From Rubrobacter taiwanensis (GTDB lineage Bacteria; Actinomycetota; Rubrobacteria; Rubrobacterales; Rubrobacteraceae), in the NCBI RefSeq assembly GCF_004337705.1, contig NZ_SKBU01000001.1:62001-126000 (forward strand): DNA of 64,000 nt. Reading direction: 5' to 3'. This document shows, piece after piece, positions 20,069-28,522 of the stretch. The translations under genes and the position numbers were made by a program. Numbering within the stretch: the stretch's first letter is position 1; each line of letters starts with the position of its first letter. The notes below the pieces were generated by a model that was given only the letters and a program-made list of their open reading frames with translations, was not told the DNA's origin and searched no databases.

Positions 20069-21628
20069 CTAGATCAAGCTTTGGCCCTCTCCCTGCTCTG
20101 TCTTGGGGGTCAGCGCGCCGAATGTCTCTCGCAGGGCCGGGTACAGGCCGGTGTAGGCCGCGTACGCGCGGTCGTAGATCTCCCGGACGGCGGTCTCTCC
20201 GGTCGGTTCGATCTTCTCTGCCGCGGGCGGCCCGGCTTCCCGGACCGCGCTCCAGGGGTCGTCGTGGACTCCGGCCCCGACCGCAGCCAGCAGCGCCGCG
20301 CCCCGGCAGGCGGACTCCACGTCCTCGGCCCGCCGGTAGACCCGGCCCGTTATGTCGGCCTTGAGCTGCGCCCAGAACCGGCTGCGGGCCCCGCCGCCCA
20401 CGAGCAGCACTTCGTCTATCTTCGAGCCGCTGTGCCGCTCCTCGATCTCCATGATCTGCCGGATGCCATACCCGGCGGACTCGAAGACGGCCCGGATGAG
20501 GTCGCTGCGGCCGGTGGCGGTGGACATCCCTACCCAGGCTCCCCGGGCGTCGGGGTCCCATACCGGCGTCCGCTCCCCGAGCAGGTAAGGGAGGAAGACC
20601 ACACCCCCCGCCCCCGGCTCCGACCTCCCGGCCTCGGCCTCCAACTCTGCGTAGCTCCGGGCCGGGGCTTCCTCGCAGAACACGGCCTCTCTCAGCCAGC
20701 GGGTCGCGGCTCCGGTGGCCGACATGGCCCCGTGGGAGAGCCACCGCCCCGCCAGCACGTGGCTCCGGTTCATGAAGAGCCGGTTCTGCGGGGGCTCGGA
20801 CCGGCAGACGGTCAGCACGCCGGAGGTCCCGGAGGACTCGAAGACCGCTCCGTCCTCGACGCACCCGACGCCGTACGCCGAGCAGGCGGTGTCCGCCGCT
20901 CCCGCGACCACCGGCACGCGGGACAGCCCCAGCTCGGAGGCTGCCTCTCCCGAGAGGTCCCCGACCGGCTGCCAGGGAGCGACTACCTCGGGCAGGACCT
21001 CCTCGGGCACTTCCAGGGCCTCCAGCGCCTCGCGCGACCACTCGTGCGGCGCTCCGGTGCGCACGAGCCCGGTGTAGGAGGCGTTGGTCCAGTCTATTAC
21101 CCACCGGCCCGTCAGCCGGCCGGCGAGGTAGGAGTTGAGGTGGCCGACCCGCACCCTGCCCGGTGGCCGGGAAGCCTCGTCCAGCAGGTGGCGCATGGCC
21201 GCGGCGGAGCACAGGGAAGAGGTCAGCCGGTTGCCCGTCAGGCGCCAGAACCCCTCCTCCCCTACCCGGTGGCGGACCTCGTTCAGGTACGCCCTCGCCC
21301 GGGTGTCCGGGTAGGTTAGCGCTCCGGAGAGGGGGCGCAGGTCCTCTCCCACGAGCACGACTGTGGGGCTGGCTACTGAGAAGGAGATCCCGGCGACCCT
21401 CGGGCCCGCGGCGGGATCCGCCACCACCCGGCGAACGACGGATACTACCCTGTCCCACACCCGGTGCAGGTCCAGCTCCTGCAGTCCCGGCCGGGGGCTG
21501 CGGGGGGTGAGCGCCGCGCTGCGCCGGCCACGACAGGTTCCCGTCGCGGTAAACAGGCCGGCCTTCACACCGCTCGTCCCGACGTCGACGGCCAGGTAGA
21601 GCCCTTCGCCGCCCCGCGCCGGCTTCAC
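20069..21628 (-). CDS. FGGY-family carbohydrate kinase
   Basis: A 519-aa sugar kinase of the FGGY family (xylulokinase/LsrK/erythritol kinase group). YLAVDVGTSGVKAGLF is the N-terminal phosphate-1 loop, WVIDWTNASYTG and VVAGAADTACSAYGVG carry the substrate and catalytic Asp region, and DEVLLVGGGARSRFWAQLKADITG is the C-terminal FGGY signature with the adenosine site. The GTG at 21628 overlaps the zinc ADH stop (GTGA). Last gene of the leftward operon, 132 bp from the RM block. With the LsrF-like aldolase upstream it suggests phosphorylation followed by aldol cleavage, as in LsrK/LsrF. The sugar is unknown. Confidence 0.88.
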   Translation of the reverse strand: MKPARGGEGLYLAVDVGTSGVKAGLFTATGTCRGRRSAALTPRSPRPGLQELDLHRVWDRVVSVVRRVVADPAAGPRVAGISFSVASPTVVLVGEDLRPLSGALTYPDTRARAYLNEVRHRVGEEGFWRLTGNRLTSSLCSAAAMRHLLDEASRPPGRVRVGHLNSYLAGRLTGRWVIDWTNASYTGLVRTGAPHEWSREALEALEVPEEVLPEVVAPWQPVGDLSGEAASELGLSRVPVVAGAADTACSAYGVGCVEDGAVFESSGTSGVLTVCRSEPPQNRLFMNRSHVLAGRWLSHGAMSATGAATRWLREAVFCEEAPARSYAELEAEAGRSEPGAGGVVFLPYLLGERTPVWDPDARGAWVGMSTATGRSDLIRAVFESAGYGIRQIMEIEERHSGSKIDEVLLVGGGARSRFWAQLKADITGRVYRRAEDVESACRGAALLAAVGAGVHDDPWSAVREAGPPAAEKIEPTGETAVREIYDRAYAAYTGLYPALRETFGALTPKTEQGEGQSLI

Positions 21629-22662
21629 GGGATGAGGGCTACCTTCAACCCTTCGCCACCGGCGGCCTTCGAGATCGCCTCGGCGGTCCGCTCCAGGGGG
21701 AAGCGGTCCGTGAGCATCGGCCGCACGTCGATCCTGCCCGACTCGATGAGCTTCAGGGCGGTCTCGAAGTCTGAGCGGCGGGCCGCTGTGGTGCCCGTGA
21801 CCTTCAGCTCGTTGTAGTGGATGAGGTTCGCCTCCACCTCCGTCCACCCCTTGCCGGAGAGCCCGGCGAAGATGTTTATGTAGCCGCCCTTGCGCGTCAT
21901 GTGCAGCGCGTCGTTCACTAGCCGGGGCAGCCCGATGCAGATGATGGTCGAGTCTACGCCCAGTCCTCCCGTGGTCTCGGAGACGGCCGCGGCCAGGTCC
22001 TCGGTCAGGGGGTCCACCACGACGTGAGCGCCGAGCCGGGCGGCAAACTCCCGCCGGAACTCCGAGGGCTCGCTCACGATCACGCTCCGGGCCCCCGCCA
22101 GGAGGGCCAGCTGGAGGTGGAAGAGACCTATGGGGCCTGCGCCCAGGATGAGCACCGTACCGTCGAGCCGGATGCCCGAGCTGCGGTGACCGTTGACGCA
22201 GCAGCTCAGAGGCTCGGCCAGGGCGAGGTACGCGGGGTCCACCTCCTCCTCGACGCGGAACAGGTTGCCGGCTTCGAGCGCCACGGCGGGGATACGCACG
22301 TACTCGCTCATGCCGCCGTCGAACTCGTAGCCCATCGCCTGCCGGTTCTGGCAGGCGTTCTCCAGCCCGTTGCGGCAGTAGAAGCACCGGCGGCAGGGGA
22401 TCACCGGGGCCATGGCCACCAGATCTCCGACCTCGAAGCCCTCTACCCGGCTTCCGACCTCGGCCACCCGGCCGGCGAACTCGTGGCCCAGGATGGAGGG
22501 CTTCCTGACGCCCCGGGTCTTCTCCCCCCGCAGGATGCGGCCGTCCGTGCCGCACAGGGTGTTGGCTCCCACCTTGAGGAGCACCTCGTCCGGGCCAATC
22601 GCCGGGACGCCGACCTCCCGGACCTCCAGCTCGCCCGGGCCGTTGAACACCGCCGCGATCAT
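21625..22662 (-). CDS. Zinc-dependent medium-chain alcohol dehydrogenase
   Basis: A 345-aa MDR-family dehydrogenase of the sorbitol/threonine dehydrogenase type. The catalytic zinc site is CGTDGRI and GHEFAGRV. The structural zinc cysteines are in CRRCFYCRNGLENAC, and NAD binds at VLILGAGPIGLF. GGMSEYVRIP is typical. The ATG at 22662 has GGGAGG five bases upstream; the open frame beyond is not homologous. It overlaps both neighbours by 4 bp, so aldolase, dehydrogenase and kinase are translated as one coupled set. It probably oxidises a polyol or keto-sugar of the pathway. Confidence 0.92.
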   Translation of the reverse strand: MIAAVFNGPGELEVREVGVPAIGPDEVLLKVGANTLCGTDGRILRGEKTRGVRKPSILGHEFAGRVAEVGSRVEGFEVGDLVAMAPVIPCRRCFYCRNGLENACQNRQAMGYEFDGGMSEYVRIPAVALEAGNLFRVEEEVDPAYLALAEPLSCCVNGHRSSGIRLDGTVLILGAGPIGLFHLQLALLAGARSVIVSEPSEFRREFAARLGAHVVVDPLTEDLAAAVSETTGGLGVDSTIICIGLPRLVNDALHMTRKGGYINIFAGLSGKGWTEVEANLIHYNELKVTGTTAARRSDFETALKLIESGRIDVRPMLTDRFPLERTAEAISKAAGGEGLKVALIP

Positions 22663-23471
22663 CGTCCCTCCCCGTTTGCGTGTTCCAGAGCTTCCTCGAC
22701 TCCCCGGTCCTGGTGGACCATGAGCCCGAGCGCCTCGACCACCCGGTCCGGGCGGGGGTGCTGCCACACGAAGCGCCCGTAGGTGAAGCCGGCCGCCCCG
22801 GCGGCCAGAGCGTCGGCGGTCATCCGGAAGTAGTCGCGCAACTCCCGGCCCGGGGAGCCCCCGGCCAGCACGACGCGGGCGGGGTGGGCCGCCCGGACCA
22901 CCTCGGCGAAGCTCTCGGCGCTGCCGGTGTACTCGGTCTTGACCACGTCGACGCCGACCTCCGCTCCCGCGCGAACGGCGTACTGCATGTTCTGCACGGA
23001 CTTGCGGTCCCCCTCCAGCTTATCGCCCCGCGGGTAGATGTGTGCGGCCAGGGGGAGCCCTGCCGCTTCCGCTTCTCTGGCGATGGAGGAGAGGTGGGTC
23101 AGCTGCTGGGCCTGGTCTTCTCCGCCGACCAGCATGCCCACCGAGATGGCGTCGGCTCCCAGCCGCAGGGCCTCTTCCACCGTGGCGGTCGGGGTGTCGA
23201 AGGTGGAGTGGAAGGGCGAATAGGAGGTGGCCTTGACGATCAGGGAGATCCCGGCCGCCGCGTACTCCGGGGCGAACAGCCGGGAGGCGATGCCCTTCTG
23301 GAGGGTCATGGCGTCGGGGCGGCCCGCGGCCACCGCGGCGACGGCCGCCTTGATGTCCACCAGCCCGGGCAACACGCCGCGGGCGATGGCGTGGTCCAGG
23401 GTGATCGCCAGTAGCCGCCCCGACTCCCGGTTGAACAGCCGGCTCAAGCGTATTTCCTTGCCGAGATACAT
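22659..23471 (-). CDS. Class I aldolase, LsrF/DeoC-FbaB superfamily
   Basis: A 270-aa Schiff-base aldolase of the archaeal-type FBP aldolase/LsrF/ADH-synthase family. LAITLDHAIARGVLPGL has the conserved Asp and His, AAHIYPRG follows, the Schiff-base Lys is in VDVVKTEYTG, and VVLAGGSPG plus GFTYGRFVWQ form the phosphate-binding end of the barrel. It should cleave or thiolyse a phosphorylated sugar, most simply the product of the kinase in the same operon. ATG with GAGAGGAAG upstream. ATGA overlap with the zinc ADH. Confidence 0.85.
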   Translation of the reverse strand: MYLGKEIRLSRLFNRESGRLLAITLDHAIARGVLPGLVDIKAAVAAVAAGRPDAMTLQKGIASRLFAPEYAAAGISLIVKATSYSPFHSTFDTPTATVEEALRLGADAISVGMLVGGEDQAQQLTHLSSIAREAEAAGLPLAAHIYPRGDKLEGDRKSVQNMQYAVRAGAEVGVDVVKTEYTGSAESFAEVVRAAHPARVVLAGGSPGRELRDYFRMTADALAAGAAGFTYGRFVWQHPRPDRVVEALGLMVHQDRGVEEALEHANGEGR

Positions 23472-23499
23472 GCGCTGCTTCCTCTCTATCGGTCTGCCG

Positions 23500-24774
23500 T
23501 CACAGGTTGAACAGGTTCACCGGTCCGAGCGTGATAACCGGGATCAGGGCGACCAGCAGCAACTGGACGACGAGTGTCAGGTAGAAGGGTACGGTCTCCC
23601 GGGTCAGCCGCTCGATGCTGATGCCGCTGACGTAGGAGGCGGCGAACAGGCAGATGCCTACCGGGGGCGTGGTCAGCCCGAGCGCCAGCGCCATTACCAG
23701 GAATACCAGGAAGTGGATGGGGTCTATCCCCACCATCACCGCCGCGGGGGTGAGGATGGGCACCAGCAGGAAGATGGCCGCTATGATGTCCATGAACATC
23801 CCCAGCACCACCAGGATCACACCGATCATCAGCATGATCACGACCGGGTTCTCCGAGATGGCCAGCAGCCCGCTGCTGACCTGAGCCGGCAGGCCGTCCA
23901 CGGTAAAGACGTAGGTGGCTATGCTGGCGCTCATGGCTATGAGCAGGATGGTCCCCGAGGTCCGGGCTGTGCGGATCAAAATGCCCGGCAGGTCGTTCCA
24001 GCGCAGGTCGCCGTAGAACAATGCGGAGACGAAGGCCGTGTAGACCACCGCCACGCCGGCCGCCTCCGTCGGGGTTATGAAGCCCCCGAAGATACCCGTC
24101 AGGATGACCACCGGGGTGACCAGCGCCGGGATGGCGACCAGGAACATCCGGATGCTCTGCCGGAGCCCGAACGACATCACCTCCCCGTAGCCGCGCCGCA
24201 CGGAGATTATGTAGTTGGCCAGCATGAACAACGCCGCCAGCATGATGCCCGGACCGAGGCCGCCGGCGAGCGCCGCCGCCACCGACTCCTGGGCCGTCGC
24301 GGCGGCGACGATCAGGAGGATGCTCGGGGGTATCATCGAGGCCAGGGTGGAGGTCACCATCACCAGGGAGGCCGCGTAGGGTTTGGGGTAGCCGCGCTCG
24401 GTCATCGCCTTTATCTCCAGCGGGCCCAGACTGGCCACGTCCGCGACCGAGGAGCCGGAGATGCCGCCGAAGATCGTGCTCGCCACCACGTTGACGTGCC
24501 CCACCCCGCCGCGCCAGCGGCCCACGATACTGCTGGCGAAGTCGAAGATGCGCTCGGACATCCCCCCGCGCTCCATCAGGTTGCCCGCCAGGATGAACAG
24601 CGGGACGGCGACCAGGATGAAGGTGTTCATGGAGGTGTACATCGCCTGGGGCACGATGGAGAGCGAGAACCCGTATATATAGAGGACGAACACCGCCGCC
24701 AGCCCCAGAGAGACGGCGAGCGGGATGCCCGCCAGCGCCAGCATTGCGAATATGGCTATCAGCAGCCAGCTCAC
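23500..24774 (-). CDS. dctM: TRAP transporter large permease (DctM family)
   Basis: A 424-aa multi-span DctM subunit. Family motifs are AVPLFILAGNLMERGGMSERI, TIFGGISGSSVADVASLG and MALALGLTTPPVGICLFAASYVSG. The GTG at 24774 overlaps the dctQ stop (GTGA). It is the second DctM of the window and differs clearly from the one at 11819 outside the motifs, so the two importers probably take different though related compounds. Confidence 0.93.
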   Translation of the reverse strand: MSWLLIAIFAMLALAGIPLAVSLGLAAVFVLYIYGFSLSIVPQAMYTSMNTFILVAVPLFILAGNLMERGGMSERIFDFASSIVGRWRGGVGHVNVVASTIFGGISGSSVADVASLGPLEIKAMTERGYPKPYAASLVMVTSTLASMIPPSILLIVAAATAQESVAAALAGGLGPGIMLAALFMLANYIISVRRGYGEVMSFGLRQSIRMFLVAIPALVTPVVILTGIFGGFITPTEAAGVAVVYTAFVSALFYGDLRWNDLPGILIRTARTSGTILLIAMSASIATYVFTVDGLPAQVSSGLLAISENPVVIMLMIGVILVVLGMFMDIIAAIFLLVPILTPAAVMVGIDPIHFLVFLVMALALGLTTPPVGICLFAASYVSGISIERLTRETVPFYLTLVVQLLLVALIPVITLGPVNLFNL

Positions 24775-25322
24775 TCCAGGACCTCCCGGGTTCCTTCGAG
24801 GGTCTCGCGGGTCTCGGGGTCGAAGTAGGCGCTCTGGATGTGCGCCACGATGGCCAGCACCGCGGAGATCGCCACCGAGAGGGTGATGGTGTAGATGCCG
24901 ATCTGGAGCGCCGGGGAGACCTGCCCGCTCCGGTACTGGTTGAGCGCGAGGATGGCTCCGTAGTAGGCGACGACGGAGAAGAATACTATTCCGAGCACCA
25001 CGTAGAGGTGTACGGCCAGCCGGCGCAGGCTCCGCGGCAGCCACCGCAGCACGAACGTGATCCTCGCGTGCTCCACGGTCCGGAAGCCGGAGGCCATGCC
25101 CAGGAATATCCCCCACAGGAAGAGGAAGCGGGTAAGCTCCTCCGTCCAGGGCACCGAGTGACCGGCGAGCCGGGAGAAGATCTGGAGCAGCACCGTGACC
25201 AGCATGCCGACCACCGCGAGCAGCAGGATCCCGTCTATAACCCGCCACAACACCGAGCGCCGGGCGGCGCTCGGTGGTTGGGCGAAGGTCTCCGGAGCCT
25301 CCGAAAGCCTGCCGCCGGCCAA
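24771..25322 (-). CDS. dctQ: TRAP transporter small permease (DctQ family)
   Basis: A 183-aa four-span protein with the DctQ signature VPWTEELTRFLFLWGIFLGMASGFRTVEHARI. The TTG start at 25322 lies just after the dctP stop and is preceded by GGGAG at normal spacing; no in-frame ATG or GTG fits better. Coupled to dctM by a 4-bp overlap. Confidence 0.9.
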   Translation of the reverse strand: MAGGRLSEAPETFAQPPSAARRSVLWRVIDGILLLAVVGMLVTVLLQIFSRLAGHSVPWTEELTRFLFLWGIFLGMASGFRTVEHARITFVLRWLPRSLRRLAVHLYVVLGIVFFSVVAYYGAILALNQYRSGQVSPALQIGIYTITLSVAISAVLAIVAHIQSAYFDPETRETLEGTREVLE

Positions 25323-25326
25323 GGGA

Positions 25327-26397
25327 CTAGCTCCCTTCTACGTACTCGAGGGTGGTGTTCATGAACTCCTCGTCCCCCACCAGCTCCTCGAACTGCGGGT
25401 AGAGGTCCCGGGCGATCTCCGCGAACTCGGCGCGCTGCTCCTCGGAGAGCTCGTTTACCTGCATCCCGTGCTCGTTCTGCAGCTCCTCGATAATCTCCGC
25501 TTCTTCGTCGCGGTCGTACTGGGCCTTGAACTCCGCGGTCTCCTCGGCGGCCTCCTGCAGGGCTTCCTGCTGCTCGGCCGAGAGGGACTCCCAGAGGTCG
25601 TTGTTGATCCCGAGCACGTAGCCGTCGGCGATGTGGCCGGTCAGGGAGAGATAATCCTGCACCTCGTAGAAGTTGTTCGCCAGCGGTACCTCAACCGGGT
25701 TCTCCTGCCCGTCGATGGTGTCGAGCTGGAGCGCCGAGTAGACCTCGGTGAAGTCCATGGGGGTAGGGTCCGCCCCCAACTCCCGGAAGAACGCGACCCA
25801 TAGCTGGTTGTTGGGCGTCCGGAGCTTGAGCCCCTGCAGGTCCTCCGGCCCCTCGATCGGCCGCACGGAGTTCGTGACGTGCCGGAAGGTCCGGGTCATC
25901 AAGACCAGACCCTTGGTGTTCAACTCCTCAAGCCCCGCGAGCAGCTCCTGGCCAGGCTCGTCCTGCAGGTAGCTCTCGAACTGGTCCATGTCGGAGAACA
26001 GGTAGGGCAGGCTGATGGCGTTCATCCTGGAGTCGAAGTTCGCGTACACCGAAGTGCTCAGGATCGCCATGTCCAGCGTGCCGTCGCGCAACTGGTCGAT
26101 AGCCGCCTCCTGGTCGCCGCCGAAGAGGACGCCGTCCGGATGCACCTCCACCGTTACCGTGCCGCCCGTCTTCTCCTCGACCAACTCGGCGTAGCGCTCG
26201 GCCGTTACACCCACGGCCGAGTGGATGGGGTCGCCCACCGCGAGCCGGATGTTGACCGCCTCCTCGCCTTCAGCGGCTTCGCCTCCATCTTCTCCAGCCG
26301 TCTGCCCGCAGGCGACGAGCGCCAGAAGCAAGCCCGCCAGTAAAATACCCAGCCCCAGCCTGCTGCCGAAGCTCAAACCCTTCCCTCGTAGTGACAA
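25327..26397 (-). CDS. dctP: TRAP transporter solute-binding lipoprotein (DctP family)
   Basis: A 356-aa lipoprotein with signal LGILLAGLLLALVACG (lipobox Cys near residue 30), followed by an acidic linker and a DctP fold. LKLRTPNNQLWVAFFRELGADPTPMDF holds the conserved carboxylate-binding Arg, and QLDTIDGQENP is the family signature. The TTG at 26397 has a perfect AAAGGAGG six bases upstream and gives a normal signal peptide; the ATG at 26451 would lie at the promoter start point and adds a long polar extension. First gene of the leftward operon. Confidence 0.92.
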   Translation of the reverse strand: MSLRGKGLSFGSRLGLGILLAGLLLALVACGQTAGEDGGEAAEGEEAVNIRLAVGDPIHSAVGVTAERYAELVEEKTGGTVTVEVHPDGVLFGGDQEAAIDQLRDGTLDMAILSTSVYANFDSRMNAISLPYLFSDMDQFESYLQDEPGQELLAGLEELNTKGLVLMTRTFRHVTNSVRPIEGPEDLQGLKLRTPNNQLWVAFFRELGADPTPMDFTEVYSALQLDTIDGQENPVEVPLANNFYEVQDYLSLTGHIADGYVLGINNDLWESLSAEQQEALQEAAEETAEFKAQYDRDEEAEIIEELQNEHGMQVNELSEEQRAEFAEIARDLYPQFEELVGDEEFMNTTLEYVEGS

Positions 26398-26444
26398 AGA
26401 AGGTCCTCCTTTCTCTGCGCCGGTTCCCGCCAGCGTGTCGTAAT

Positions 26445-26480
26445 CGAGCATATAGTATACCAAATACCGAGTACGTGCAA
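26445..26480 (-). promoter_or_regulatory. Promoter and operator of the leftward TRAP-aldolase-kinase operon
   Basis: On the minus strand, TTGCAC (26480-26475) and TACTAT (26457-26452) are 17 bases apart. The imperfect palindrome TGGTATACTA covers the -10 box in the same register as at the other two GntR-linked promoters. Predicted start near 26445 gives a leader of about 48 nt with AAAGGAGG. Confidence 0.7.
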
Positions 26481-26570
26481 CACGGGTTTCTATTGCCGCC
26501 GGGCGGGTATCTGTTCGGAGTAGGAGCGAGTGCCGGATGGAGGTGTCAGAGAGCTCTGACCGGCGGGCTG

Positions 26571-26605
26571 TTGCATCTCTCCGGTATTTGGTATACCATA
26601 TTCGC
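26571..26605 (+). promoter_or_regulatory. Promoter and operator of the GntR gene
   Basis: TTGCAT (26571-26576) and TACCAT (26594-26599) are 17 bases apart, with the palindrome core TGGTATACCA (26589-26598) over the -10 box. The predicted start coincides with the GTG start codon at 26606. The arrangement predicts autoregulation and a leaderless message. Confidence 0.7.
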
Positions 26606-27310
26606 GTGACCAATCTGCGACCGATCAAGACGACGTACGTAAACGAGAGCGTATACGAGGCGCTCGAGCGGGCCATCCTGCACGGCGAGCTGCCGCCCCG
26701 GGCCGCGTTGAACGACCGCCGGCTGGCGGAGATGCTAGGGGTGAGCCGGACGCCCGTGCGGGACGCGCTGCACCGGCTGGAGGGTTCGGGGCTCGTGGAG
26801 CGCCGGGGCCGGCACGGGTGGGCGGTGGCCGGGCTGGAGCCTCGGGACGTGGAGGAGGTCTTCGAGTTGCGCCGGGTCCTGGAGCCGCTGGGTCTGGAGC
26901 GTCTGGCCGAGACGTGGGAAGGGGCGGCGGTGCGGGAGCTCTCGGGCTTCTTCGGCGGGTTCGACGAGCCGTTGCGGCGGGAGCAGTACCCGGAGTATCT
27001 CGGGCGGGACCACGACTTCCACAAGAAGATCGTGGCGTGCTCGCGGAACTCGCGGGTCATCGGGTTCTACGGCATCCTGGAGCAGCAGATCGACCGGGTC
27101 CGCCACTACCTGTCCTACGGGTATGAGGGGCGCGTCGAGGCCAGCCTGGCGGAGCACAAGCGGATCTGCGCTGCGATCGGCGCCCGCGAGCTGGAATCGG
27201 CGAAGGGGCTGTTGCTGGAGCACCTGAACATGGTGGAGAAGACCATGGTCAGCTTCGTCGAGAGCCAGGACCTCGAGCGGATCATCCGGGAGCGCGGTAT
27301 TGGAGAGTAG
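26606..27310 (+). CDS. GntR family regulator, FCD (FadR) subfamily
   Basis: A 234-aa transcription factor. An N-terminal winged helix (VYEALERAILHGELPPRAALNDRRLAEMLGVSRTPVRDALHRLEGSGLVER) is followed by an FCD ligand-binding domain whose metal/ligand residues are visible in DHDFHKKIVACSRN and EHKRICAAIGARELESAK. FCD regulators usually bind organic or sugar acids. The frame is open further upstream, but that would place the operator inside the coding region; GTG at 26606 directly after the promoter is preferred. It lies divergent from the TRAP-aldolase-kinase operon and just before the Ldh-ALDH operon. Inferred target: TGGTATACCA at three promoters. Confidence 0.9.
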   Translation: MTNLRPIKTTYVNESVYEALERAILHGELPPRAALNDRRLAEMLGVSRTPVRDALHRLEGSGLVERRGRHGWAVAGLEPRDVEEVFELRRVLEPLGLERLAETWEGAAVRELSGFFGGFDEPLRREQYPEYLGRDHDFHKKIVACSRNSRVIGFYGILEQQIDRVRHYLSYGYEGRVEASLAEHKRICAAIGARELESAKGLLLEHLNMVEKTMVSFVESQDLERIIRERGIGE

Positions 27311-27444
27311 GGGGCACGCGGGCTGCGGAGGAGCTGCTAAGGAGAGGCTCCGGCTTTCTGGCTCGTGAGCCTCGTGGGTTTTACGGCTACCGTTGAGGGC
27401 GCACCCGGGGGTGTTGGCCCGTTTCCGCGGAGGTAAGGAGGAGA

Positions 27445-28509
27445 GTGGAGGGTAACACCGTCCGGCCGGAGAGCTTGCGCAGCTTCTCGGAAGAGTGTCT
27501 GGAGGCTTGCGGCATGTTGCGGGAGAATGCTCGCGTCGTCTCCGACAGCCTGGTAAAGGCCAACCTGCGCGGGGTGGACTCGCACGGCGTTACCCGGCTC
27601 GGCATCTACGTGAAGCGGTTGAAGATGGGTCTGGTCAACCCCAACCCGGAGGTGCGGGTCGTCCAGGAGAGCCCGGCGACGCTGCTCGTCGACGGGGACA
27701 ACGGCCCGGGACAGGTCGTGGGCTTGCGGGCGCTGGAGCTGGGATTGGAGAAGGTCCGGCGGGGCGGCGGGGTCTCTGTGGGGGTAAAGCACTCCAACCA
27801 CTTCGGGACGGGGGCGTACTACGTGCAGCGGGCGGTCGAGGCGGACGTGATCTCCTTCGCCTACTCCAACGCGCCGCCGAGCATGGCTCCGTGGGGAGGC
27901 GTCGAGCCCTACGTGGGCACCAACCCCTACGCCTACGGCGTGCCTGCGGGCCGGCACGAGCCGATCATCTTCGACATGGCGACCAGCGTCGTGGCGCGGG
28001 GCAAGATCATCCTGGCGGCCAAGAAGGGCGAGTTGATACCCGAAGGGTGGGCAATAGATAAGGAAGGTCGGCCTACCACCGATGCCCAGGCCGCTCTGGA
28101 GGGGTGCGTGCTGCCCTTCGGCGGGCCGAAAGGATATGCGATCTCCCTTATGATCGACATCATGTCCGGGGTGCTCACCGGGGCCGGGTTCGGCCCGCGC
28201 GTCAGGAATCTCTACGAGGACTTCGAGGACTCGCAGAACGTGGGAGCGTTCTTTCACCTGCTCGACGTGGAGCGCTTCATGCCGGTCGAGGAGTTCAAGG
28301 GCCGGATAGACCGGATGATCGACGAGATCAAGGCCGTGCGCCGGGCGCGGGGCGTGGAGGAGATCTTCGTCCCCGGGGAGATCGAGCACCGCATAGAGCA
28401 GCAGCGCCTCGCCTCCGGGATACCGCTCGGAGCGGAGACGGTCGCGGAGCTGAGAGAGGTGGGCCTGCTCTGCGGCGTCGAGCTGGAAGACTTCGTACAC
28501 GAGAGCTAG
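27445..28509 (+). CDS. Ldh-family (malate/L-lactate dehydrogenase type) oxidoreductase
   Basis: A 354-aa NAD(P)-dependent dehydrogenase of the LDH2/MDHG fold, unrelated to classical malate dehydrogenase; members reduce 2-oxoacids such as 2,3-diketogulonate, ureidoglycolate or sulfolactate. VDSHGVTRLGIYVKRL has the catalytic His region. VKHSNHFGTGAYYVQ and GTNPYAYGVPAG bind the cofactor, and LPFGGPKGYAISLMIDIMSG is typical. The GTG start follows AAGGAGGAG. It starts a rightward group with ALDH, an RraA-type aldolase and iron ADH. The substrate is probably a hydroxy acid, by family. Confidence 0.9.
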   Translation: MEGNTVRPESLRSFSEECLEACGMLRENARVVSDSLVKANLRGVDSHGVTRLGIYVKRLKMGLVNPNPEVRVVQESPATLLVDGDNGPGQVVGLRALELGLEKVRRGGGVSVGVKHSNHFGTGAYYVQRAVEADVISFAYSNAPPSMAPWGGVEPYVGTNPYAYGVPAGRHEPIIFDMATSVVARGKIILAAKKGELIPEGWAIDKEGRPTTDAQAALEGCVLPFGGPKGYAISLMIDIMSGVLTGAGFGPRVRNLYEDFEDSQNVGAFFHLLDVERFMPVEEFKGRIDRMIDEIKAVRRARGVEEIFVPGEIEHRIEQQRLASGIPLGAETVAELREVGLLCGVELEDFVHES

Positions 28510-28522
28510 AGGAGGACATATC

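Noticed and set aside
20069-23471. AI-2 processing (lsrK/lsrF) as a firm name for the kinase and aldolase
   Set aside because: Only family-level similarity is visible; no LsrB, LsrG or LsrR is present and the importer is of TRAP type.
23227-24828. 533-codon plus-strand frame opposite dctM
   Set aside because: Antisense shadow, dominated by Asp/His/Gln/Gly; the DctM motifs on the other strand are unambiguous.
26398-26451. ATG at 26451 as start of the second DctP gene
   Set aside because: It lies about at the predicted transcription start and gives a polar extension before the signal peptide; the TTG at 26397 has a perfect AAAGGAGG.
26537-26605. Upstream extension of the GntR gene (extra 23 codons)
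   Set aside because: It would place the whole promoter and operator inside the coding region; the family N-terminus starts at the GTG at 26606.
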